Of a stretch of 23,793 nucleotides of DNA, positions 1 through 7,962 are shown in pieces. The translations under genes were made by a program, and so were the position numbers. How positions within the stretch are numbered: the first letter of the stretch is position 1; each line of letters starts with the position of its first letter. The notes under the pieces are model-generated. The model had not been told where the DNA came from. It worked only from the letters and a program-made list of their open reading frames with translations, and searched no databases. The DNA lies in the NCBI GenBank assembly GCA_041663425.1, contig JBAYMS010000021.1, positions 1 through 23,793 on the forward strand, written 5' to 3'. The stretch is from FEN-1322 sp041663425. GTDB taxonomy: Bacteria > Omnitrophota > Gorgyraeia > 2-01-FULL-45-10.

Positions 1-46
1 CTTTATTTATAACGCCATCTCTGTCTATAAATATAACCTTATTCAT
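1..46 (-). CDS. gmhB: GmhB, D-glycero-D-manno-heptose bisphosphate phosphatase (first 15 codons only)
   Basis: Only the N-terminus is inside the window. The ATG at 46-44 opens the reading MNKVIFIDRDGVINK and runs off base 1. The block F-I-D-R-D-G-V-I-N is the HAD-superfamily motif I in the form typical of GmhB, the phosphatase that removes the 7-phosphate from heptose 1,7-bisphosphate on the way to ADP- or GDP-heptose. The first Asp is the expected nucleophile and the second the general acid/base. A good ribosome binding site lies just upstream, and the start overlaps the end of the preceding GT-C gene by eight bases, so it is coupled to the operon. A histidinol-phosphatase-type relative of the same HAD subfamily could begin the same way. 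The context of LPS-type genes, including a GT9 heptosyltransferase-like gene, favours heptose synthesis. The 3' part is not visible. Confidence 0.8.
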   Translation of the reverse strand, partial: MNKVIFIDRDGVINK

Positions 47-1445
47 CTGTATCTCTCCTGCCGGGTATAAACCATGCAAAGCTGAGCGCCAGATAAAATA
101 TCACCAGAGGCAGCACATGAAGAAGAAGTCTGCTCGTAGTCGTCCGCAGCTGCCAGCCGATATCATTGGGCGTTATAAAATATACGGCGGTATAGCACGC
201 AAGTATAAAAAACACAGGTATCACAACATATTTTGCGTCTTCAGAGATCATCCTCCCAAATCCGGCTATTATCATAAAGATGAAGGCTACCCACGTAAGG
301 TTCCAATACTTAACACCAAACGCCTGGCGCTGGTATTCGTAAAATATAGCCAGGGCCCGTTTAAATATCTCAGTTATATCGAGCGTAGCGAAAGACTGCG
401 CATTGACAACGTCATTCTGGACATTCACAATACCTTTAAATAGCGACCATGCGATAAGTAAGCCCGAAAGCAAAGCCGTTGCAAAAAGGATAGATCCGTA
501 TGACGAGACGATCTTGCCGTACGACCTTATCTGCGCCGTCATATAGATAAATAGCACGGCAACGAATGACAGGAAAACTACAGATCCTTCATTTTTAGTC
601 CACATGGCAAACAGGCACGCAAAGAACGCTGTCCAGAAATAGACATTTGACTTAGTCTTTATCCAGAGATACAGCGCCAGAAATGTAAGTGATGCGTATA
701 TAGCGATCTGCATATCCGCGTAACCGTTCGTCGCGTAATTAAAAAACTGCCTCACCGATGCAAGAAGAAATGTAAAGATCATAGCGAAGATGCGTTCAGC
801 GCCGGCCTTCCGCAGGAACATATAAAATACAATGAGAAATGCCAGGAAATTCAGCGGAAAGAGCACTTTTACAAGATGGTCATTAAAATTACCTATGAAC
901 GTATAGAACCATACCTGTGAAAGCGGCAGTAGAAGCGGGTAATCGGGATGCGCGCCCTGGTATCCAGCGCCTATTATATTAAAGAAGTCCGGAGGAACAG
1001 TCCCTGCCATGTAAATAACTTTGGCCTTTAATGACCAGATGGCAACGGCGTCATATGACTCAACCGGCCGGATGAGCGCTATAAAAAATGCGTAGCATAC
1101 GACAAATATCAGTAATGCCGCTATGATCATCTCGGGTAATTTTATTTTCAGGATTGCCGGTCTGATAGCGTTATTTTTACGGAACCTGGCCTTGAAGCGC
1201 GGTATATTTATGATGGCCAGCAAAACCCACGGCAGAAGTATATGCGCGGTTACAAATTTCATTTTAAAAAGTCCGAATAGGAATAACTCTAAAGCGATCG
1301 CCCCTATACCAAAAAGATACGCCAAGCCGGCCAGCTCCGGCTCACTCAAAATATCTTTCCTGTCATATGCAATGACAATATTAAAACCGGCAAACGATGT
1401 TGCCAGAACAAAAGCGATAATAGTATATAAGTTCCCTGTCATCAT
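39..1445 (-). CDS. GT-C type membrane glycosyltransferase-like protein (GT39/ArnT-like)
   Basis: A 468-residue, very hydrophobic protein with roughly ten or more predicted membrane segments. After several helices comes a loop reading ESYDAVAIWSLKAKVIY near residues 129-145, then HPDYPLLLPL near 167-175. The Asp at 132 sits where GT-C enzymes carry an acidic metal/catalytic residue in the first large external loop. GT-C enzymes of this kind take a sugar from a polyprenyl-phosphate carrier and transfer it on the outer face of the cytoplasmic membrane. Unlike the other GT-C protein here (10254-11870), this one stops soon after its last helix and lacks a soluble C-terminal domain. Translation starts at the ATG of an ATGA overlap with the upstream 135-residue gene; a second ATG follows directly. 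The DPM1-like gene two genes upstream is a natural donor-making partner. Specificity is unknown. Confidence 0.7.
   Translation of the reverse strand: MMTGNLYTIIAFVLATSFAGFNIVIAYDRKDILSEPELAGLAYLFGIGAIALELFLFGLFKMKFVTAHILLPWVLLAIINIPRFKARFRKNNAIRPAILKIKLPEMIIAALLIFVVCYAFFIALIRPVESYDAVAIWSLKAKVIYMAGTVPPDFFNIIGAGYQGAHPDYPLLLPLSQVWFYTFIGNFNDHLVKVLFPLNFLAFLIVFYMFLRKAGAERIFAMIFTFLLASVRQFFNYATNGYADMQIAIYASLTFLALYLWIKTKSNVYFWTAFFACLFAMWTKNEGSVVFLSFVAVLFIYMTAQIRSYGKIVSSYGSILFATALLSGLLIAWSLFKGIVNVQNDVVNAQSFATLDITEIFKRALAIFYEYQRQAFGVKYWNLTWVAFIFMIIAGFGRMISEDAKYVVIPVFFILACYTAVYFITPNDIGWQLRTTTSRLLLHVLPLVIFYLALSFAWFIPGRRDTDE
54..59 (-). promoter_or_regulatory. Ribosome binding site of gmhB
   Basis: On the minus strand AGGAGA occupies 59-54, seven bases before the ATG at 46. 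It lies inside the last codons of the preceding membrane-protein gene. It decides the gmhB start, which is too short to be found as an open frame in this window. Confidence 0.75.
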
Positions 1446-1849
1446 ATTTTCTTTAATATAAATCTGGACGGGTCGAGCTCTCTATACATAACATACCCGT
1501 CCTGCATATATCCTGGTTTGTCAAACACTAATACATATTCAGCATTGTCCGTCTTAAGACGCGGGGATAAATAGTATATGGCGCGCCTGTAATCAACCGC
1601 CGCCTCATCAACCCCCGCTAAATTATACGAAACGTTAAATGGCAAAGATTTTTCCGCAAATCGAAGAAACTCAAACAACCTGTCGCCGTAAGTCCAGGAT
1701 CTCTTCCCCGCGTCATCCCTAGACAAAAGCACTTTGTATTCCTTGAACTGTTTACCTTTTGTCAGGTCCCTTACAAGAAAATTTACCCAGATGACAGCCC
1801 AGGCTATAAGAAATACAAAAAATATTTTTTTGTAAATACTCTTTATCAT
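1442..1849 (-). CDS. Small membrane-anchored protein of unknown function (135 aa), probable GT-C partner
   Basis: No family recognised with certainty. The open frame extends upstream to 1906, but I place the start at the ATG at 1849-1847. It forms a TAATG stop/start overlap with the DPM1-like gene and is followed directly by a positively charged stretch and one hydrophobic helix (about residues 9-25, KIFFVFLIAWAVIWVNFLV). The remaining ~110 residues are soluble and, by the positive-inside rule, face the periplasm. They contain YGDRLFEFLRFAEKSLP, RRAIYYLSPRL and EYVLVFDKPGY. That pattern of an amphipathic helix, 'YYL-P-R' and a strand pair resembles the soluble tail found at the C-terminus of GT-C glycosyltransferases. 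The gene sits between a DPM1-like enzyme and a GT-C protein lacking such a tail, overlapping both, so it may be a detached accessory domain of that enzyme. This is inference. Confidence 0.7.
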   Translation of the reverse strand: MIKSIYKKIFFVFLIAWAVIWVNFLVRDLTKGKQFKEYKVLLSRDDAGKRSWTYGDRLFEFLRFAEKSLPFNVSYNLAGVDEAAVDYRRAIYYLSPRLKTDNAEYVLVFDKPGYMQDGYVMYRELDPSRFILKKI

Positions 1850-2547
1850 TAGTCGGTAAACCTGAATTTTAAAAGTGTCCAGAGAGCCCCAAACCCGTGC
1901 TTCCACGATATCTTCTTCCCTTCGGCATAAGTCCTGCCGTAATACGATATCGGGACTTCGTAAACTCTCAACGCCTTATTTTTTAATATCTTCGCGGTAA
2001 GTTCCGGTTCAACTGAAAAATCATTCGACTTTACCTTAATATTGTCTATAACGTTCTTTCTGAACATCTTGTAGCAGGTTTCCATGTCGGTAAGAGTGGA
2101 ATTGTACAGAAAGTTGGTAACGAATGACAGGAAATCATTTCCGACCCTGTGCCAGAACATATATACCCTCTGAGGCTTGCCGCCCGATAGCCTGGACCCG
2201 TAAACGACATCGGCCGCACCGTCCGCTATCGGTTTTATCATATCCCTGAATTCATTAGGATCGTATTCAAGGTCCGCATCCTGTATAACAACTACATCCT
2301 TGGTAACATGTCCAAAACCGGTCCGCAGGGCAGCGCCCTTCCCCATATTCTTTTCATGATAATATATTTTTACCCTGTCATCAAATTTGGTACTCTTAAG
2401 CAGTTCGCGCGTCCCATCCTTAGAGAAATCATCCACTATGACCAGTTCTTTGACCATTTCCAGCCCGAGAACTTTTTCGATGATCTTCAGGACAAAATTC
2501 TTTTCGTTGTAAACCGGCATCACTACCGATAGGGATATGTTACTCAT
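1849..2547 (-). CDS. DPM1-like GT2 glycosyltransferase (polyprenyl-phosphate sugar synthase candidate)
   Basis: A 232-residue GT-A fold enzyme of family GT2. LSVVMPVYNE (6-15) opens the nucleotide-binding fold, ELVIVDDFSKDGT follows, QDADLEYDP (89-97) carries the metal-binding DxD, GSR stands at 117-119, TDMETCYKMFR at 153-163, and GRTYAEGKKISWKHG at 204-218. These are signatures of the dolichol-phosphate-mannose synthase branch, which moves a sugar from a nucleotide to a polyprenyl phosphate. There are no C-terminal membrane helices of the GtrB/ArnC kind, so it is like the single-domain, peripheral DPM1 type. It starts in an ATGA overlap with the upstream GT2 gene and its stop overlaps the next start. 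With two GT-C proteins in the operon, a supply of lipid-linked monosaccharide is a sensible role. The sugar is unknown. Confidence 0.85.
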   Translation of the reverse strand: MSNISLSVVMPVYNEKNFVLKIIEKVLGLEMVKELVIVDDFSKDGTRELLKSTKFDDRVKIYYHEKNMGKGAALRTGFGHVTKDVVVIQDADLEYDPNEFRDMIKPIADGAADVVYGSRLSGGKPQRVYMFWHRVGNDFLSFVTNFLYNSTLTDMETCYKMFRKNVIDNIKVKSNDFSVEPELTAKILKNKALRVYEVPISYYGRTYAEGKKISWKHGFGALWTLLKFRFTD

Positions 2548-3314
2548 TGGCCAGCCTCGTTCTTTATCATCTCTTTGTATTTTACATAGCTCATGAACTG
2601 ATACAGCCCTCCGGCATACGATACCGTAAAGCCGAGAAGACCGTCCTTGTAACCCTGCTTCTGCACATATGCTTTCAAAAACCTGCTCAGCGCTTTTCTA
2701 TACATCTTTATGAAATTTATTTTACGTTTCTCTTTAAACCACTTCCTCGCCTCGAGCGTGGTCTGATTATTCAGGCTCTGGAAGAAATCGTGGAAATCCC
2801 GGTAAGAATAATGCAGAATATCTTTCTTAAGATGACCGCACGTGCCGTCGATAAAAACTCTCGGATGGACTTCGGCCTCCTCATATTTAAAATGACCCTT
2901 ATCAAATAGCCGCACTTTCGGCGCGGGATACCAACCGCCATACTTTATCCAGCGCGTGCCTATAAAGTTCTTTATAGGTATCGAATATGCCATATCTTTC
3001 ATCTGGGTTTTAAAAAGCTCCCGCAGTTCTATTTCGAGCTCGGCACTTGCGCGCTCATCGGCATCCAGGCTTAAGACCCATTTGTTTCTGGCAAGCGAAT
3101 ACGCATAATTTCTGTGCCTGCCCTCTATGTCCATCTTTCTAGAGGAAACTTTGTCAGTATACTTTTTGGCAATCTCCACTGTTTTGTCTGTACTGTTGTC
3201 ATCGAGGACCACCAGCTCATCAGCCCACGAAACACTCTTTAGACATTCGGCTATATTGTCCTCTTCGTTCTTTGTTATCACCACTACAGAAACCGGTATT
3301 TTATTTGTATCCAT
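2544..3314 (-). CDS. GT2 glycosyltransferase, WaaE/KdtX-like (second copy)
   Basis: A 256-residue GT2 enzyme. VSVVVITKNEEDNIAECLKS (8-27) and ADELVVLDDNSTDKT are the usual start of this family, and LDADER (83-88) is the metal-binding motif. The tail with QGYKDGLLGFTVSYAGGLYQ and a partly hydrophobic segment is typical of WaaE/KdtX-like LPS core glucosyltransferases, which act at the cytoplasmic face of the membrane. The start at 3314 is preceded by the purine-rich AAAGGAAAGGATCT. The gene is closely similar in layout to the one at 6062-6862, and each directly follows a larger GT2 gene, so the pair looks duplicated. Acceptor and sugar cannot be told from the sequence. Confidence 0.88.
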   Translation of the reverse strand: MDTNKIPVSVVVITKNEEDNIAECLKSVSWADELVVLDDNSTDKTVEIAKKYTDKVSSRKMDIEGRHRNYAYSLARNKWVLSLDADERASAELEIELRELFKTQMKDMAYSIPIKNFIGTRWIKYGGWYPAPKVRLFDKGHFKYEEAEVHPRVFIDGTCGHLKKDILHYSYRDFHDFFQSLNNQTTLEARKWFKEKRKINFIKMYRKALSRFLKAYVQKQGYKDGLLGFTVSYAGGLYQFMSYVKYKEMIKNEAGQ

Positions 3315-3326
3315 AGATCCTTTCCT

Positions 3327-4343
3327 TTAATAATATTTTATTTCGGCTTTATGAATGAAGCTTAAATTTGATAAAATTTTTCCTACCCTCTCTTCCCCCA
3401 CCACTATTTCACTGAATTTTTTCTTCTTTTTTAATATAGTAACGATAGCCTTCAGATAGAACCAGCTATCCGGGAAATATTTTACTATTATGTTGGAATG
3501 CTTAGGAATAACAATCGGGTCTTTTACAAAATACCATACCCAATTACCGTTTCTTGCAAGGCCCATGGAATCGCCGTTTATCTTCTTCAGTGTATTGGTA
3601 TCGACCCTGTCCAGCACATAAGCGATCCTTCTGGGTTTGCCCCATCTGAATTCATATATTTCTTTGTTCCGTTTAAAATCGGCATCAAAAGTTTTCACCT
3701 TGCCGAAAGAGGAACTTTCCCTGTGATAGACATACGCACCGCAAGCCCTCACACACCTGAAGCCCGCCTGCACAGCCCTTCTGGAAAAATCGGTATCGTC
3801 GAAATTGCCCATTCCGTATATCTCATCCAGCACACCTATCTTTTCTATGACTTTTCGCTTTATCAGCATACAGAAACCTATGGCCGCCCCCAGCTCTATA
3901 AATTCACCGCGGTTTTTCCCTATCTTCTCCGCGCATAATTCAAGAGGCTCGCCCGCAACAGGCTTCTGCCCCAGATTATTGCTGGATGGGTTGACCAGAC
4001 CTATGTCATTTGCCGTTTCGGCAATGTCGACCATCTCTTTGAGCCAGTGCTTCGCAACAAGCGTATCATTGTTTAAGATACAAATGTAAGGCGCGTCTGA
4101 AGACGCTATACCCTGATTAACGGCCTTTATAAAGCCGGTGTTCGTTTCGTTCCTGATAATAACAACCCTGCCACGACTCTTATCTTTGAGATCTTCAAGA
4201 TATTTTTTTGTTTCGTCACCGCTGGCATTATCTACTATGATTATCCTGTAATTCACACCTGAAGTATTCTTGGATATAGACTCAACACAATCTTTTGTAA
4301 GCTCGCGTTGATTCCATACCGGTATTACTATATCGCAATTCAT
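3327..4343 (-). CDS. GT2 glycosyltransferase with an uncharacterised C-terminal domain (copy 3)
   Basis: A 338-residue protein. Residues 1 to about 235 are a GT2 domain: CDIVIPVWNQ at the start, VDNASGDET, the NNDT metal motif at 91-94, and FDDTDFSRRA (181-190), the acidic acceptor-side motif seen in rhamnosyltransferase-like GT2 enzymes. From about residue 236 (KPRRIAYVLDR) a further ~100 residues follow that are not part of the catalytic fold. They include LARNGNWVWYF, a HSNI segment and EIVVGEERVGKIL. Comparable tails occur in the GT2 genes at 6859-7962 and 9087-10220. It lies 12 bases after the carbamoyltransferase gene with only a weak AAAGAGA ribosome binding site, and 12 bases before the WaaE-like gene. 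Cytoplasmic sugar transfer to a growing glycan is likely; specificity is unknown. Confidence 0.87.
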   Translation of the reverse strand: MNCDIVIPVWNQRELTKDCVESISKNTSGVNYRIIIVDNASGDETKKYLEDLKDKSRGRVVIIRNETNTGFIKAVNQGIASSDAPYICILNNDTLVAKHWLKEMVDIAETANDIGLVNPSSNNLGQKPVAGEPLELCAEKIGKNRGEFIELGAAIGFCMLIKRKVIEKIGVLDEIYGMGNFDDTDFSRRAVQAGFRCVRACGAYVYHRESSSFGKVKTFDADFKRNKEIYEFRWGKPRRIAYVLDRVDTNTLKKINGDSMGLARNGNWVWYFVKDPIVIPKHSNIIVKYFPDSWFYLKAIVTILKKKKKFSEIVVGEERVGKILSNLSFIHKAEIKYY

Positions 4344-4355
4344 ATTTTTCTCTTT

Positions 4356-6065
4356 TTATTTTCTCGTAACTAAAAAATCACCGATGGCAAGATGATCAAG
4401 CCCGGACCCCAGATACATATTAACAGCATCCTCCGGACTGCAGACCATCGGTTCGCCCCTCCGGTTAAGAGACGTATTTATGAGCACCGGCACACCTGTC
4501 TTTCCAAAAAACAATTTCAGAAGCTTATAAAACCGCGGATTGCCGCTCGAGCTGACGGTTTGCGGTCTCATCGTACCGTCAACATGAACAACTTCCGGTA
4601 TGCGGCTCTTCCATTCTTTGGTAACATGAAAGCTCAAGGTCATATACGGAGCATCTATGTCCCTACCCAGGATCTCTTTTGCATGTTCACGCAGTATTGA
4701 AGGACAAAACGGTCTCCACTTCTCCCGGAACTTCACCATCTCATTTATGCGGTCGCTCGTTCCCGGGATAGTCGGATTTCCCAGTATAGACCTGTTGCCC
4801 AGAGCCCTTGGACCAAATTCCATCCTGCCCTGGAACCACCCAACGACCAAACCTTCCGCAAGAAGCTGTGCCACATCTTCTTCAATATTGGCAGACTTCT
4901 TATACGATATATCCGATCTCTTCAATGCCTGCTCTATCTGCGCATTGCTGAACGAAGGCCCCAGATAAGCGTCTTTCATCGGCTCTATCCTGTCGCCGAG
5001 CATATTGGCTGCGTAAACTGCTGCTCCTAGCGGGGTACCCGCATCATGCGATGCCGGCTGGACAAACATATCCTTCACCAGCGGGTTCTCGACAAGCTTC
5101 CTGTTAAGCGATACATTAAGCGCACACCCTCCGGCATATGCCAGCTTGCCGCAGGTCATCAGGCTCCCGCCCAGATGGTAACCCATCAGTTTTAAAATTA
5201 TGTCCTCAAATATTTTCTGCGTAGCCGCTGCTATATGAATATAAGGCTCGTCCAGCTCATCACCTTTTCTGGGCGGACCAAAACGCTCAACAAGCTTCCT
5301 TGGTATCATGGCATCTTTGGTAAATCTGCGTGACCTTATCGGCCATACGTAGTCAGGATTTACCTTAAAAGATCTGCCATCAGTAGAAATCATAAAGGAT
5401 AGATCTACCTTGGAAGGATCCCCGTAAGGCGCCATCCCCATCAGCTTATATTCTCCGTCATTCGGATCAAACCCCAGATAGGCAGTCATGGTCGAATAGA
5501 ACCGTCCGAGAGAATCCGGCAGGTCTATTTCTTTTATCTTTTTTATCCTTCCCGCCTTCCCCTCGGCAAATAGAGTAGAGGTAAATTCTCCCGATCCGTC
5601 GATACTCATAATAGCCGCATCGTCATAACCTGACAATAAGTATGCGCTTGCAGCATGAGCTAAGTGGTGTTCTACAAAAAATATTTTTTCAGGCGGAAGA
5701 TCGATCCCGAAATGTTTCAGGAGATCAAATACCGCCTTACGTGTCTGGGCACATTGTTTTCCGGATTTGGAAATAGCTTTATAGGCACGGGACGGTTCAG
5801 AGAAAAGCGTTTTAAAGGCATAGGGCCACTTCTTTTTATTCAATGCATCAAATGACCAGGGAAATGCCACCGCGTCAATATCGGCTGGGGTTATCCCGGC
5901 TTCTTTCAGGCAAAATTCTATGGACCTGACGCAAGGCTTACCCACCGCGTGTTTGTCCCTTATAAACCTCTCCTCCTCTGCAGCAGCAGCAACCTTGCCA
6001 TCGACCACTATAGCCGCAGCCGGATCATGCAGAAAGAAAGGCCCGCCGAATCCCAATACCTTCAT
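4356..6065 (-). CDS. NodU/TobZ-family O-carbamoyltransferase
   Basis: A 569-residue protein of the usual length for this family, with both domains intact. The N-terminal Kae1-like part begins MKVLGFGGPF and carries HD at 13-14, the metal-binding HHLAH at 133-137, SIDGSGE at 154-160 and DGEYKLMGMAPYG around 203-215. The C-terminal part has GWFQGRMEFGPRALGNRSIL (409-428), RPFCPSIL (451-458), HVDGTMRPQTV (494-504) and GVPVLINTSLNRRGEPM (524-540). Family members make carbamoyl-AMP from carbamoyl phosphate and ATP and pass the carbamoyl group to a hydroxyl of a sugar or antibiotic. In a surface-glycan operon the target is most likely a sugar of the glycan. In Pseudomonas aeruginosa a related activity (WapO) carbamoylates LPS core heptose, notable because gmhB and a GT9 gene are in this operon. 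It starts in an ATGA... overlap at the upstream GT2 stop. Confidence 0.95.
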   Translation of the reverse strand: MKVLGFGGPFFLHDPAAAIVVDGKVAAAAEEERFIRDKHAVGKPCVRSIEFCLKEAGITPADIDAVAFPWSFDALNKKKWPYAFKTLFSEPSRAYKAISKSGKQCAQTRKAVFDLLKHFGIDLPPEKIFFVEHHLAHAASAYLLSGYDDAAIMSIDGSGEFTSTLFAEGKAGRIKKIKEIDLPDSLGRFYSTMTAYLGFDPNDGEYKLMGMAPYGDPSKVDLSFMISTDGRSFKVNPDYVWPIRSRRFTKDAMIPRKLVERFGPPRKGDELDEPYIHIAAATQKIFEDIILKLMGYHLGGSLMTCGKLAYAGGCALNVSLNRKLVENPLVKDMFVQPASHDAGTPLGAAVYAANMLGDRIEPMKDAYLGPSFSNAQIEQALKRSDISYKKSANIEEDVAQLLAEGLVVGWFQGRMEFGPRALGNRSILGNPTIPGTSDRINEMVKFREKWRPFCPSILREHAKEILGRDIDAPYMTLSFHVTKEWKSRIPEVVHVDGTMRPQTVSSSGNPRFYKLLKLFFGKTGVPVLINTSLNRRGEPMVCSPEDAVNMYLGSGLDHLAIGDFLVTRK

Positions 6066-6862
6066 TTGGTTCCCTTATCGTAATATTCTTTATTCAATTC
6101 CCAGTATTTTGCGTATATCAAAAATCTCCTCCACGCTGAAAGAGCGGCAAAGAGGAGTCCATGCATTCCGTCTTTAAAACCTTTTCGTTTTATATATATT
6201 TTAAAAAACAGCTTCACCGGCCCCAGCGTCAGTTCCCTGCGGAGCTTCTTCTCAGGCAAAAGCCCTATCTTTTCATATAACGCATCGGCCTCTATGCCGC
6301 TGTAAAAATCCTGGGTCGCAACATAGTGGCTTATGTCGGGAAAATTATAATGCTCCATAACTGCGTCGATATCACCCACAGCCCCTTCCATATCGAGCTT
6401 TTCGTGTATCCTGTCGCCTGAAAATCTTGCCCTGCCCTTCTTCAGTAACCGCAGCGGCCTGTGTGCATCTTCTCCGCCTGAAGTCAGAAATTTCCCGCAG
6501 AAATTATTCAGCCTTTTAAATCTGTATACGGCTTTATCTGACCCGTTCTTCAGAATAACCAGTATAGCTTCACGCAAACCTTCAGTCACCCGTTCATCCG
6601 CATCCATCTGCAGTATCCAGTCACCCGAAGATTTGTCAAGGCCGAGATTTCTCTGCTCGGAAAAATTATTATTCAGAGGATGCGATATAACTTTATCAGT
6701 GTAGCGCCTGGCTATCTCAACAGTCTTATCGCAGGATTCATCATCTATAACAATGATCTCATCCGCCCATTTTACACTCTCAAGACAACGGACGAGTATA
6801 TCCTCCTCGTTTTTTGTCAAAACCACAACCGACAATCTCTGCCTTGCGGAAGCATCTGTCAT
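6062..6862 (-). CDS. GT2 glycosyltransferase, WaaE/KdtX-like (first copy)
   Basis: A 266-residue GT2 enzyme. LSVVVLTKNEEDILVRCLES (10-29) and ADEIIVIDDESCDKT build the nucleotide-binding fold, and MDADER (86-91) is the metal motif. NNFSEQRNLGL precedes it, as in WaaE/KdtX-like enzymes. The C-terminal region RKGFKDGMHGLLFAALSAWR followed by a short aromatic stretch is the typical membrane-associating tail of this group. It overlaps both neighbours by four bases (ATGA at each end), so it is tightly coupled to the large GT2 before it and the carbamoyltransferase after it. Its close relative at 2544-3314 has the same place after a large GT2. The likely role is adding one sugar to a lipid-linked or core glycan on the cytoplasmic side. 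Confidence 0.88.
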   Translation of the reverse strand: MTDASARQRLSVVVLTKNEEDILVRCLESVKWADEIIVIDDESCDKTVEIARRYTDKVISHPLNNNFSEQRNLGLDKSSGDWILQMDADERVTEGLREAILVILKNGSDKAVYRFKRLNNFCGKFLTSGGEDAHRPLRLLKKGRARFSGDRIHEKLDMEGAVGDIDAVMEHYNFPDISHYVATQDFYSGIEADALYEKIGLLPEKKLRRELTLGPVKLFFKIYIKRKGFKDGMHGLLFAALSAWRRFLIYAKYWELNKEYYDKGTK

Positions 6863-7962
6863 TTTATTGATTCTTTATCTTTCGTCTTAATCTTTTTTAC
6901 CGATTCAGCAGCTTCTTTCTCCAGAATGTCCAGATCGTCCTTAAAAACTATTTCTGCCGGAATGAGGCCTTTGAATATTTTCACTAAAGAATAAAAACCC
7001 TTATCATCCGTAAATACAAAGTCCGTCTTCTTCTGCTGCTTACTGCTCCTATTGGACGCCAGGTATAGTAGTGCAGATACACTGAAAAATACACTGGCAA
7101 ATTTTATCACCTTCATGTTTGTGTTTTCATAAGGCACTACGTCTTTATGGCGCACAACGACTATTACTTTATTCTGGTCCATGCACATCTTTTTTAGAAG
7201 CCTTTTTGATGCGGTAATGCTGCGCAAAATAAATACTATCCGTAAAGGATGCCCGTATCGCCTATAGAATATTCTGCCGTTACGATCCATAAGTTCGGCT
7301 ATCTTCTCCTGCTGCATAGTGCTCTTCATGGTAACGTTCCGGACGTGATCAACAAACGCTCCCCTGGCTTTCACGCACCGGTAACCGGCCTCTATGGCCT
7401 TTATAGAATAATCTCTGTCATCATAGTAAACAGGTATATAGGCCGGATCAAAACCGCCTATCTTGTTCACAACCTCGCGCTTTACCACAAAACAATGCCC
7501 CCTGCACCAGTCCATATCAATGGTCTTGCCGGCATATTTCCGCTCAAGCTCCGAGGCATATTTTTTTATGTCAGCGCCTTCCGGCTTTTCCCATTCAGGG
7601 TTCACTATGCCGATTTCGCTGTCTTTTTCAAATACAGAAACTATTTCGTCCAGCCATCCTGGGGTAAATACAGTATCATCGTTCTGGAATGAAACATATT
7701 CGGAATCTTTTGAAAATTCAAGACCATGGTTTATCGACTTTATCCAGCCGAGATTTTCCTCCGGCTTTATCAATATCATATCCAGCCTGCCCGAGCTCGC
7801 GGTCTCTTTAAGATAAGAGGTCGCCTCCGGGGAATTTCCGTTATCTATAGCTATCAGCCTATAGGGATAATCGGAAGATCCTATCAGGCTCTCGACGCAA
7901 TTCTTTATCATCTCCGCCTGGCCGCATGTCGGCATTATTATGTCACATCTTCTGACTGTCAT
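6859..7962 (-). CDS. GT2 glycosyltransferase with an uncharacterised C-terminal domain (copy 2)
   Basis: A 367-residue protein. The GT2 domain covers about 1-235: CDIIMPTCGQ, IAIDNGNSPEAT, the metal motif QNDDT (93-97), DWCRGHCFVVKREVV, and YYDDRDYSIKA (179-189). From about residue 238 (HPLRIVFILR) a non-catalytic tail of ~130 residues follows. It includes a fairly hydrophobic patch (FASVFFSVSALLYLA) and KKTDFVFTDDKGFYSLVKIF, and ends in a Lys/Glu-rich stretch. The tail resembles those of the GT2 genes at 3327-4343 and 9087-10220, though this copy is the most diverged: its first motif has PTCGQ where the others have PVWNQ. Four-base overlaps join it to the SDR gene upstream and the WaaE-like GT2 downstream. 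Likely a cytoplasmic glycosyltransferase of unknown sugar. Confidence 0.85.
   Translation of the reverse strand: MTVRRCDIIMPTCGQAEMIKNCVESLIGSSDYPYRLIAIDNGNSPEATSYLKETASSGRLDMILIKPEENLGWIKSINHGLEFSKDSEYVSFQNDDTVFTPGWLDEIVSVFEKDSEIGIVNPEWEKPEGADIKKYASELERKYAGKTIDMDWCRGHCFVVKREVVNKIGGFDPAYIPVYYDDRDYSIKAIEAGYRCVKARGAFVDHVRNVTMKSTMQQEKIAELMDRNGRIFYRRYGHPLRIVFILRSITASKRLLKKMCMDQNKVIVVVRHKDVVPYENTNMKVIKFASVFFSVSALLYLASNRSSKQQKKTDFVFTDDKGFYSLVKIFKGLIPAEIVFKDDLDILEKEAAESVKKIKTKDKESIK

Noticed and set aside
1850..1906. Upstream extension of the 135-residue protein
   Set aside because: The extra 19 residues would lie wholly inside the DPM1-like gene. The ATG at 1849 makes a TAATG overlap and is followed at once by the basic residues and helix expected at a membrane-anchor N-terminus.
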